A DNA stretch of 42,673 bases from an uncultured Lachnospiraceae bacterium (GTDB lineage Bacteria; Bacillota; Clostridia; Lachnospirales; Lachnospiraceae): NCBI GenBank assembly GCA_910587105.1, contig CAJUMB010000029.1, forward strand, positions 1-42,673, given 5' to 3'. Shown here piece after piece: positions 16,501-23,160 of the stretch. The position numbers and the translations under genes were made by a program. Position 1 is the stretch's first letter, and every line of letters starts with the position of its first letter. Below the pieces are notes generated by a model. It did not search any database. It was not told the origin of the DNA and saw nothing but the letters and a program-made list of their open reading frames with translations.

Positions 16501-19317
16501 CTATCTTGGTACTTCTACCATTATATAAGCCTCTATTTTATCTTCAACCTGGATATCGTTAAAGTTTTCCAAAACCAGACCGCATTCATAGCCGGCTTTT
16601 ACTTCTTTTACATCATCCTGGAAGCGTTTCAGGGACGCCAGGGCTCCTTCGTAAATCTGTTCTTCACCCCGGTTGATCCTTACTTTGCAGTTTCTCTCAA
16701 ACCTGCCGTCCAGCACATAACTTCCGGCAATGCTGCCCACTCCCGATGCACGGAATACCTGGCGGACTTCTCCATGGCCGATCACCTGTTCCTCAAAAAT
16801 GGGGTCCAGCATTCCTCTCATGGCGGATTCCACATCCTCAATGGCCTGATAAATTACTTTGTAAAGCCTTAAGTCCACGCCTTCCTGGTCAGCCACAGCC
16901 TTCGCCTGGGTATCGGGCCTTACATTAAAACCGATTACAATGGCATTGGAGGTGGATGCCAGGGTGATATCTGATTCATTGATGGCACCCACGCCGCCGT
17001 GGATCACTTTTACCACCACCTCATCATTGCTCAGTTTCAGCAGACTCTGCTTCACAGCTTCCACAGATCCCTGTACATCAGCTTTCACGATAATTGGCAG
17101 TTCTTTTAACGTACCCGCCTGAATCTGGCTGAACAAATCATCCAGAGACAGTTTTGCCTTGGTGTCTTCCAGTAAATGTTTCTTGTTCTCTGAGACAAAG
17201 GTCTGGGAGAAGGTTTTCGCCTCTTTATCATTGTCGAAAGCCATCAGGATTTCACCTGCGTTGGGCACATCGTTCAATCCCAGAATCTCCACAGGCATAG
17301 ACGGACCGGCTTCTTTCACCCGTTTTCCTTTGTCGTCCATCATGGCACGCACTTTTCCCGAACATGCCCCTGCGGCGATAAAATCGCCCACACGCAGAAC
17401 ACCTTTCTGCACCAATATGGTAGCCACAGGCCCCTTGCCTTTATCCAGTTCTGCCTCAATCACAAGCCCTCTGGCCTTCCTCTTGGGATTGGCTTTCAGC
17501 TCGCAGACCTCCGCCACCAGAAGCATCATTTCCAGCAGTGTCTCGATTCCCTCTCCTGTGTGTGCAGATACTGGCACAAATATGGTGCTTCCGCCCCAAT
17601 CTTCCGGAATCAGTTCATGCTCAGACAGCTCCTGTTTTACCCGTTCGATATTTGCATTGGGTTTATCAATTTTATTGACAGCTACCACAATTTCGATTCC
17701 CGCTGCTTTGGCATGGTTGATAGCCTCCACGGTCTGAGGCATAACGCCGTCATCGGCGGCCACCACCAGAATGGCAATATCCGTGGCATTGGCCCCCCTC
17801 ATACGCATAGCCGTAAACGCTTCATGTCCTGGTGTATCCAAAAACGTAATCTTCTGTCCATTGATATCCACCACATAAGCGCCGATGCGCTGGGTAATTC
17901 CCCCTGCCTCTTTGTCCGTCACATGGGTATCACGGATCTTATCCAGCAGAGAGGTTTTCCCATGGTCTACATGCCCCATGACACACACTACCGGAGGTCT
18001 GGCGGTCATAGCAGATTCGTCTTCCGCATCTTCTTTTAAAAGCTCTGCAATCACATCCACTTTTTCTTCCGGCTCTGCAATAATATCATAGCCAAGGGCG
18101 ATCTCCTGGGCTTTCTCGAAATCAATCTCATGATTCACCGTCACCATAACGCCTTCCAGGAATAATTTTTTTACAATAACAGAAGGCTGCATTTTCAGCT
18201 TATCTGCCAATTCCCGGATGGTCAGTTTCTCCGGAAGGGTGATCTCACGGATTTCCGGCTTTTTCACTTCCGGTTTCTGCTGGTTAGACGGCTTCTGAAG
18301 TGCTTTGGGAAGACGCATATTGGGCCTTCTTCCTCCGCCCTGGTTGGGACGGCGTCCCGGTGCCGCATTTTTAGTAAATTCTTTTTTCCCTTTTGTCCGA
18401 TCCCGCTCTTTCTTACTCTCCTTGGGATTCTTTGACTGGGCTTCCACTGCAATCATCTCACGGTCTCTGCCCTGGGCCGGACGTCCGGAAGCGCCGCCTT
18501 TTCCTTTCCCTTTAAAAGAAGTATGCCCGGACTGCCCGGCAAATCTGTTCTGGCCAGGCTTCTGGGAATTCTGGCCTCTGTTTTGTCCCTGGCCTTGATT
18601 CCTGCCCTGGCCCTGGCTTCTGCCGCCTTGATTCTGACCCTGGCCCTGATTTCTGCCCTGGCCCTGGCTTCTGCCGCCTTGATTCTGGCCCTGGCCCTGA
18701 TTTCTGCCCTGGCCCTGGCTTCTGCCGCCTTGATTCTGGCCCTGGCCCTGATTCCTGCCCTGGCCCTGGCTTCTGCCGCCCTGACCTTGGCTCTGGCTCT
18801 GATTCCTGCCCTGACCCTGGCTTCTGCCGCCTTGATTCTGGCCCTGGCCTTGATTCCTGCCCTGGCCCTGGTTTCTGCCGCCTTGATTCTGGCCCTGCTG
18901 GCTGCGGCTCTGCACAACTGTATTGTCTGCAGTCTTTGTCTGCACGGATTTCGATGCAGCATCCTCAGCCTCAGCTGCCGGTTTCTGTCTGTTCCTGGTC
19001 TGGCCGCCCTGACCCTGGGTACGGCCCTGGGCGGAACGGTTCTGCTGAGTCTTGCGCTCTTTTCTTCCAGCGTGTTCTTTTCCCCCATCGCTGGCGTTCT
19101 GAGCACGAAATACACGGATAATATTCTTTTTCTTCTTTGCCCCGTCGCCGGAAACCTCACCTTTTCCCAGACTTTTTCTCACATCGTCTGCCTGGGTTTC
19201 GTCCACACTGCTGGCATGACTCTTGATGTCAGCGCCTTTTCCTCTCAAAAACTCTATCACTTCTTTATTTTCTCTGCCCAATTCTCTGGCAAGTTCGTAT
19301 ATTCTCATTTTTGGCAT
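16501..19317 (-). CDS. infB: Translation initiation factor IF-2
   Basis: IF-2 is the GTPase that brings fMet-tRNA to the 30S subunit and promotes subunit joining. From the ATG at 19317 (AGGAGG, 7-nt spacing) it has 938 residues. An N-terminal IF2N helix (MRIYELARELGRENKEVIEFL) is followed by a low-complexity linker with six 17-residue repeats and a second IF2N domain. The G domain has GHVDHGKT (448-455), DTPGHEAF and NKID, and the C-terminal domains end GLVLENFNDIQVEDKIEAY. It overlaps ylxQ by 13 nt. The basic, Gln-rich linker is longer than in many relatives. Confidence 0.97.
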   Translation of the reverse strand: MPKMRIYELARELGRENKEVIEFLRGKGADIKSHASSVDETQADDVRKSLGKGEVSGDGAKKKKNIIRVFRAQNASDGGKEHAGRKERKTQQNRSAQGRTQGQGGQTRNRQKPAAEAEDAASKSVQTKTADNTVVQSRSQQGQNQGGRNQGQGRNQGQGQNQGGRSQGQGRNQSQSQGQGGRSQGQGRNQGQGQNQGGRSQGQGRNQGQGQNQGGRSQGQGRNQGQGQNQGGRSQGQGRNQGQGQNRGQNSQKPGQNRFAGQSGHTSFKGKGKGGASGRPAQGRDREMIAVEAQSKNPKESKKERDRTKGKKEFTKNAAPGRRPNQGGGRRPNMRLPKALQKPSNQQKPEVKKPEIREITLPEKLTIRELADKLKMQPSVIVKKLFLEGVMVTVNHEIDFEKAQEIALGYDIIAEPEEKVDVIAELLKEDAEDESAMTARPPVVCVMGHVDHGKTSLLDKIRDTHVTDKEAGGITQRIGAYVVDINGQKITFLDTPGHEAFTAMRMRGANATDIAILVVAADDGVMPQTVEAINHAKAAGIEIVVAVNKIDKPNANIERVKQELSEHELIPEDWGGSTIFVPVSAHTGEGIETLLEMMLLVAEVCELKANPKRKARGLVIEAELDKGKGPVATILVQKGVLRVGDFIAAGACSGKVRAMMDDKGKRVKEAGPSMPVEILGLNDVPNAGEILMAFDNDKEAKTFSQTFVSENKKHLLEDTKAKLSLDDLFSQIQAGTLKELPIIVKADVQGSVEAVKQSLLKLSNDEVVVKVIHGGVGAINESDITLASTSNAIVIGFNVRPDTQAKAVADQEGVDLRLYKVIYQAIEDVESAMRGMLDPIFEEQVIGHGEVRQVFRASGVGSIAGSYVLDGRFERNCKVRINRGEEQIYEGALASLKRFQDDVKEVKAGYECGLVLENFNDIQVEDKIEAYIMVEVPR
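18577..18882 (-). repeat. Six 51-bp tandem repeats inside infB
   Basis: Six in-frame copies of a 51-bp unit encode GGRSQGQGRNQGQGQNQ, with variants GGRN in the first copy, QSQSQGQ at the end of the second, and QNR ending the last. They fall in the linker between the IF2N domains (about residues 146-247). Near-identical DNA between copies 3 to 6 points to recent slippage or recombination. Confidence 0.95.
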
Positions 19318-19643
19318 ACACATTCCTCCTTCTTCTGCTGTTGGCTTACTTCTTTCAGCATTGCTTCGGCAAAGCCTGCATCCAGCACCGCGATACTGGC
19401 GCGGAATTCCCTGCCAACAGCTCTGCCCAGTTCTTCTTTGGTCTCCATAAATAAAATGGGAACCTGGTAATACTTACACATATTGGAAAATTTCTTTTTG
19501 GTATTGTCAGAGGCATCTGCTGCCACAACCACCAGATGTCCTTTGCCGGCCTTGACTGCCTTCTCCACAGGAAATTCCCCGCTGGCAATCTTTCCAGCCC
19601 TTGCGGCAAGGCCGGCCAAAGACAACACTTTATTTTTCTTCAA
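19305..19643 (-). CDS. ylxQ: L7Ae/L30e-like ribosomal-associated protein YlxQ
   Basis: This 112-residue protein belongs to the L7Ae/YlxQ family of small RNA-binding proteins (KKNKVLSLAGLAARAGKIASGEF, VVVAADASDNTKKKFSNMCKYYQVPI, and RASIAVLDAGFAEAML). It likely recognises kink-turn RNA or rRNA. I chose the TTG at 19643, because GGGAGGAG is directly upstream and the resulting N terminus matches the family. An ATG at 19673 would add ten residues unlike relatives. It overlaps ylxR upstream by 14 nt and infB downstream by 13 nt, so all are tightly coupled. Confidence 0.88.
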   Translation of the reverse strand: MKKNKVLSLAGLAARAGKIASGEFPVEKAVKAGKGHLVVVAADASDNTKKKFSNMCKYYQVPILFMETKEELGRAVGREFRASIAVLDAGFAEAMLKEVSQQQKKEECVCQK

Positions 19644-19902
19644 TCTCCTCCCACTCCCTTTCCAGGCTTTCATAAACTTCCGCGGGAATGCTCATTCGAA
19701 ACGAACGGTCCAGCGCCTTGCTTTTCTTTGCTTTTTCCAGACACTGGGCATCTCTGCAGATATAGGCTCCCCTTCCGTTTTTCCTGCCTGTTGGATCTAA
19801 CATGAATTCGCCTTCTGGCGTCTTCAGGATACGGATCATATCCCGTTTGCTTTTCATTTCCCTGCAGCCCACACACTGGCGCATAGGAATTTTATTCTTC
19901 AA
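19630..19902 (-). CDS. ylxR: YlxR family RNA-binding protein
   Basis: This is a short basic protein of the YlxR/DUF448 family, encoded between nusA and ylxQ across Firmicutes. The diagnostic blocks are IPMRQCVGCREMKSKRDMIRI, GRKNGRGAYICRDAQCLEKA and KSKALDRSFR. Conserved cysteines occur in CVGC and in CRDAQC. The TTG at 19902 (90 residues, MKNKIPM...) has AAGGTGG 7 nt upstream and gives the usual N terminus; a TTG at 19908 or an ATG at 19929 are alternatives. It overlaps the nusA stop by 11 nt. A nucleoid or RNA-binding role is reported for relatives. Confidence 0.9.
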   Translation of the reverse strand: MKNKIPMRQCVGCREMKSKRDMIRILKTPEGEFMLDPTGRKNGRGAYICRDAQCLEKAKKSKALDRSFRMSIPAEVYESLEREWEEIEEK

Positions 19903-21523
19903 ACTCAAAACCACCTTCCTCCAGACCAAGGAGCGCCAGATCCATCAGATCCGATTCCGGGTCAAACTCTCCCTGCTCATCTGCATAAGGATCACTGGCC
20001 ATATAAGAATCACCCATATATGGTTCTTCCATAGGGTCAAGGAATTCCTCATCTATTTCATCTATATCATCCAAATCATCGTATTCTTCATCCCCGAAGC
20101 CATCATCTGACAGTTCTTCCGGTTCTGTATGGTCATCCGTATCTGCTTCCTCCGGCTCATCCTCTGCCGCGGAATCATCCGCGTCTGCTTCTCCCGGCTC
20201 TGTCTTTATTTCTTCCTCAAAGCCGTCCAAGTCTGCTTTTCCCGGCTCTTCCTCAAGATTATCCATACAGGCATCTTCCTGTCCGGGATCGTCTGCATCC
20301 ATCTCTCCTGGTCTGTCCTCCAGAATGTCTTCGCCGCGGGCAGTATACAAAGCTTCTGAGGCATCTTCTGCCGCTTCCCCGTTCAAGTCTGCATATGCTT
20401 CCCCGGCTGCCTCCAAAGGTATCTCATCCTCATTTTCAGGAGACATTTCTTCCTCGCCCATCTCCTCATACTCGTAGAGTTCACCGGACTCTCTGGCCTG
20501 GGTCTCACTTTTGATATCAATTTTAAATCCAGTCAGACGGGCTGCCAGACGGGCATTCTGCCCCTCTTTTCCAATTGCCAGAGACAGCTGATAATCCGGA
20601 ACCACCACCAGGGCCGTCTTTTCATCGGGGTCCGCTAAAACTGCAATGACCTTTGCCGGACTCAAAGCATTTTCAATCAGAAGTGCAGGATTGTCACTCC
20701 AATTGATAATATCAATCTTCTCTCCCCTCAGCTCATGGACCACAGCGTTGACTCTGGCCCCATTCATACCCACGCAGGAACCCACTGGGTCCACATCCGG
20801 GTCATTGGACCACACGGCAATCTTACTTCTGGAACCTGCCTCGCGGGCAATGCTCTTGATTTCTACAATACCCTCTTTCACCTCTGTCACTTCTGATTCA
20901 AACAGACGCTTCACCAGTTCCGGATGGGTTCGGGAAACCAAAATCTTCGGTCCCTTAGGAGCATCCCGCACTTCCAGGATATAGACTTTGATCCGCTCAG
21001 TAGGCTGAAACACTTCTCCTTTAATCTGCTCGCTCTCATTTAAGACTGCATCCACTTTGCCCAGGTTGACACTGACATTTTTCCCAAAATACCGCTGTAC
21101 AATTCCCGTGACCACATCCTTCTCTTTGCAGTAATACTGGTCAAAGAGCGCTTTTCTCTCTTCTTCCCGTATTTTCTGGAGAATCACATTCTTCGCGTTC
21201 TGGGTGGCAATTCTTCCGAACTGCTTGGATTTAATCTCCACACGGACAATATCGCCCAAATCCATCTTCCCATTCAGCTTCTGCGCTTCGGCGAGAGAAA
21301 TCTCCATCACCGGGTCTTCCACCTGCTCCACTACAGTCTTTTCCGCAAATACCCCGAAATCACATGTTTTCGGATTGATATTCACAATCACGTTATCCGC
21401 TTTCCCGAAATGATTCTTACAGGCCTGGATCAACGACTGTTCAATGGCTTCCAGCAAAGTATCTTTACTGATGTTCTTCTCTTTTTCCAGAATGTCCAGC
21501 GCTTCCATTAGCTCCATGTTCAT
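19892..21523 (-). CDS. nusA: Transcription termination/antitermination factor NusA with acidic tail
   Basis: NusA binds RNA polymerase and controls pausing, termination and antitermination. The N-terminal domain is followed by an S1 domain (VTGIVQRYFGKNVSVNLG), then KH1 (VGSCVGMNGARVNAVV) and KH2 (LSLAIGKEGQNARLAARLTGF). These end near residue 345. A further tail of about 190 residues is extremely rich in Asp and Glu (GEADADDSAAEDEPEEADTD, EYDDLDDIDEIDEEF) and absent from short Firmicute NusA proteins of about 350-400 residues. The ATG at 21523 has GGAGG 11 nt upstream. It is second after rimP. Confidence 0.96.
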   Translation of the reverse strand: MNMELMEALDILEKEKNISKDTLLEAIEQSLIQACKNHFGKADNVIVNINPKTCDFGVFAEKTVVEQVEDPVMEISLAEAQKLNGKMDLGDIVRVEIKSKQFGRIATQNAKNVILQKIREEERKALFDQYYCKEKDVVTGIVQRYFGKNVSVNLGKVDAVLNESEQIKGEVFQPTERIKVYILEVRDAPKGPKILVSRTHPELVKRLFESEVTEVKEGIVEIKSIAREAGSRSKIAVWSNDPDVDPVGSCVGMNGARVNAVVHELRGEKIDIINWSDNPALLIENALSPAKVIAVLADPDEKTALVVVPDYQLSLAIGKEGQNARLAARLTGFKIDIKSETQARESGELYEYEEMGEEEMSPENEDEIPLEAAGEAYADLNGEAAEDASEALYTARGEDILEDRPGEMDADDPGQEDACMDNLEEEPGKADLDGFEEEIKTEPGEADADDSAAEDEPEEADTDDHTEPEELSDDGFGDEEYDDLDDIDEIDEEFLDPMEEPYMGDSYMASDPYADEQGEFDPESDLMDLALLGLEEGGFEFEE

Positions 21524-21541
21524 TTTTCCATTTTCCTCCTT

Positions 21542-22009
21542 CTAAAAATCCAGGGCCGGGCGAATCAATGCCATATCTTTTTTCAAAAAATTCATCTGCT
21601 TTTTATCTTCTCTTTCGATGGTCACACTGTTATCATCATATGCACATAAAATGCCATAAAATTCTTTTTCTTTTTCAATGGGGCGGTATGTGCGTATCTC
21701 CACTTCCCGTCCCAGATTCCGCTCAAAATCTTTATCCTTTTTTAACGGTCTGTCAAGACCAGGAGAACTCACTTCCATAATGTAGCTGTCCTCAATAAAA
21801 TCCTCCTGATCCAGCCGGTCACTGAACTGCCTGCTGACTGCTTCACAGTCATCTACTGTAATTCCTCCCGGTTTATCAATATAACTGCGCAGATACCAGG
21901 TGCCGGCCTCTTTTACATACTCCACATCTACTAATTCAAACTCCATATCCGCTAAAATAGGCTCCAGCAGTTCTGCTGCTTTCTGCTCGTATATTTCATG
22001 TCTGCTCAT
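21542..22009 (-). CDS. rimP: Ribosome maturation factor RimP
   Basis: RimP assists 30S subunit maturation. The 155-residue product has the family N-terminal domain (AAELLEPILADMEFELVDVEYVKE, YLRSYIDKPGGITVDDCEAVSRQFSDRLD, YIMEVSSPGLDRPLKKDKDF) and the small Sm-like C-terminal domain (KEFYGILCAYDDNSVTIE). Length is normal. The ATG at 22009 has GGTGG upstream. It is the first gene of the nusA-infB block, preceded by its own promoter (22119-22147) and a hairpin leader. Confidence 0.95.
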   Translation of the reverse strand: MSRHEIYEQKAAELLEPILADMEFELVDVEYVKEAGTWYLRSYIDKPGGITVDDCEAVSRQFSDRLDQEDFIEDSYIMEVSSPGLDRPLKKDKDFERNLGREVEIRTYRPIEKEKEFYGILCAYDDNSVTIEREDKKQMNFLKKDMALIRPALDF

Positions 22010-22057
22010 TTTTCTAATCCACCGCCTTTACCGCTTGCCACTAAATTTCCTTCAAAC

Positions 22058-22095
22058 ACGTGATAAGAGTGGACCGAAGCCCACTCTTATCACGT
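22058..22095 (-). promoter_or_regulatory. 15-bp leader hairpin upstream of rimP
   Basis: Perfect 15-bp arms (22058-22072 and 22081-22095) enclose an 8-nt loop with a stable TTCG-containing apex. It begins about 17 nt after the predicted transcription start and has no T-tract on the minus strand. It is therefore more likely a leader stabilising or regulatory element of the rimP-nusA-infB operon than a simple terminator. Confidence 0.7.
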
Positions 22096-22118
22096 CGCTG
22101 TCTATTAATTTCTCATCT

Positions 22119-22147
22119 ATTATAATCTCAATTCCGGTAAAAGTCAA
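22119..22147 (-). promoter_or_regulatory. Promoter of the rimP-nusA-infB operon
   Basis: On the minus strand TTGACT (22142-22147) and TATAAT (22119-22124) are exactly 17 nt apart. The stretch from here to 22320 holds no gene I can recognise. Confidence 0.85.
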
Positions 22148-22322
22148 CCCCTGGAATTTCTGCTCCAGAATAAACCCATGAATAGAGTGAAGGAACACAT
22201 CTCCCGTTTATTTGGCTGTCAACTGCATCCAGCACATCGTTATCATAATAATACCCCCAAGACAGCAAGGCTGGCAGGAATGAGAACAAAGCCCAGATAT
22301 GCAACAGGAATAAACTGATATA

Positions 22323-22351
22323 TTGACAAATCATATATGAGATGATAGAAT
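22323..22351 (+). promoter_or_regulatory. Promoter of the TetR-ABC cassette
   Basis: TTGACA (22323-22328) and TAGAAT (22346-22351) with a 17-nt spacer lie directly upstream of the operator and the TetR gene. Confidence 0.85.
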
Positions 22352-22355
22352 ATTA

Positions 22356-22372
22356 ACCGACAGACTGTCGGT
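22356..22372 (+). promoter_or_regulatory. TetR-family operator (perfect palindrome)
   Basis: ACCGACAGACTGTCGGT is a perfect 8-1-8 inverted repeat starting 4 nt after the -10 box. Its position over the start site and the adjacent TetR gene indicate autorepression. The AGGAGGG ribosome site follows at 22380-22386. Confidence 0.85.
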
Positions 22373-22395
22373 ATATTTAAGGAGGGTATTAGGAT

Positions 22396-23019
22396 ATGCG
22401 AGTAGTGAAAGAGGCAAATGTGCGCAGGAGCGAGATACTGGATGCGGCAGAACTGCTCTTTGGGACAAAGGGCTTTGACTGCACCAGTACAACAGACATA
22501 CTCAATGAGGTGGGCATTGCCAGGGGGACTCTCTACTATCACTTCAAATCCAAAGAGGACATTCTGGATGCCATAATCGAGCGTATGACCGGCAGTTTGG
22601 CGGCAAAGGCTGACGAAATCGCCGGTAACAAGGATGTGCCGGTATTGCAGCGCCTGACACGGATGATGCTGGCACTGAATGTGAACAGCGATCTCGGGCA
22701 TGAAATTATGGAGCAGGTGCATAAGCCGCAGAACGCGCTCATGCACCAGAAGATGCAGGAGCGGCTGCTGGCGGGGATAACCCCAATCGCCGCCGCTTTG
22801 ATTGAGGAAGGCACCGCCCAGGGAATCTGCCAAACGGACTACCCGGCAGAGACGGCGGAAATGACGCTGCTCTATTCCAACACGGTATTCGATGACCTGG
22901 CAGTGTACGGCGGGGAAGAACGGCAGAGAAAAATCACTGCGTTCATCTACAACTTGGAGCGGCTGCTGGGGATGGAACGAGAAAGTCTGCGGGAGGCTGT
23001 TCTCCCGATTTTTGGATGA
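22396..23019 (+). CDS. TetR family transcriptional regulator
   Basis: This 207-residue regulator has the TetR N-terminal helix-turn-helix (RRSEILDAAELLFGTKGFDCTS, then DILNEVGIARGTLYYHFKSKEDIL, residues about 10-57). A helical C-terminal ligand-binding domain has no recognised ligand. A ribosome site (GGAGGG) precedes the ATG. The perfect palindrome at 22356-22372 over the promoter strongly suggests it represses its own cassette. Downstream are a short ORF, an FtsX-type permease and an ABC ATPase on the same strand, so it probably senses a toxic compound or peptide exported by them (inference). Confidence 0.92.
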   Translation: MRVVKEANVRRSEILDAAELLFGTKGFDCTSTTDILNEVGIARGTLYYHFKSKEDILDAIIERMTGSLAAKADEIAGNKDVPVLQRLTRMMLALNVNSDLGHEIMEQVHKPQNALMHQKMQERLLAGITPIAAALIEEGTAQGICQTDYPAETAEMTLLYSNTVFDDLAVYGGEERQRKITAFIYNLERLLGMERESLREAVLPIFG

Positions 23020-23055
23020 TAAGCGGAACAGACAGTCTATAAGGAGAAAACCATT

Positions 23056-23160
23056 ATGAATCAACAAAGCTGCTTTCCAAGATTTATGCTGCCGGGGCTG
23101 GCGGCGGGACTCTATTTGCCGAAAAGCGTCTGGACGCTGGAACAGGAGCCATTATGCTGA
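23056..23160 (+). CDS. Short ORF coupled to the permease gene (34 aa)
   Basis: An ATG with AAGGAG 9 nt upstream opens a 34-codon frame, MNQQSCFPRFMLPGLAAG and then LYLPKSVWTLEQEPLC. Its stop overlaps the permease start (ATGCTGA at 23154-23160). I do not recognise the product. It may be a leader peptide setting permease translation, or the stub of a decayed gene. The permease frame is also open upstream of its ATG (through KLLSKIYAAGAGGG), but I prefer the ATG because it has its own AGGAG site. Confidence 0.4.
   Translation: MNQQSCFPRFMLPGLAAGLYLPKSVWTLEQEPLC

Noticed and set aside
18577..18882. Repeat array considered as CRISPR
   Set aside because: The 51-bp units are contiguous, in frame and without spacers, so they are a protein repeat inside infB.
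18523..19470. Long plus-strand open frame opposite infB, rich in Ala/Leu repeats
   Set aside because: It is the antisense of the 51-bp repeats and has no ribosome site; infB is unambiguous.
22243..23067. Minus-strand open frame opposite the TetR gene
   Set aside because: The TetR frame has a clear HTH, promoter and operator; the antisense has none of these.
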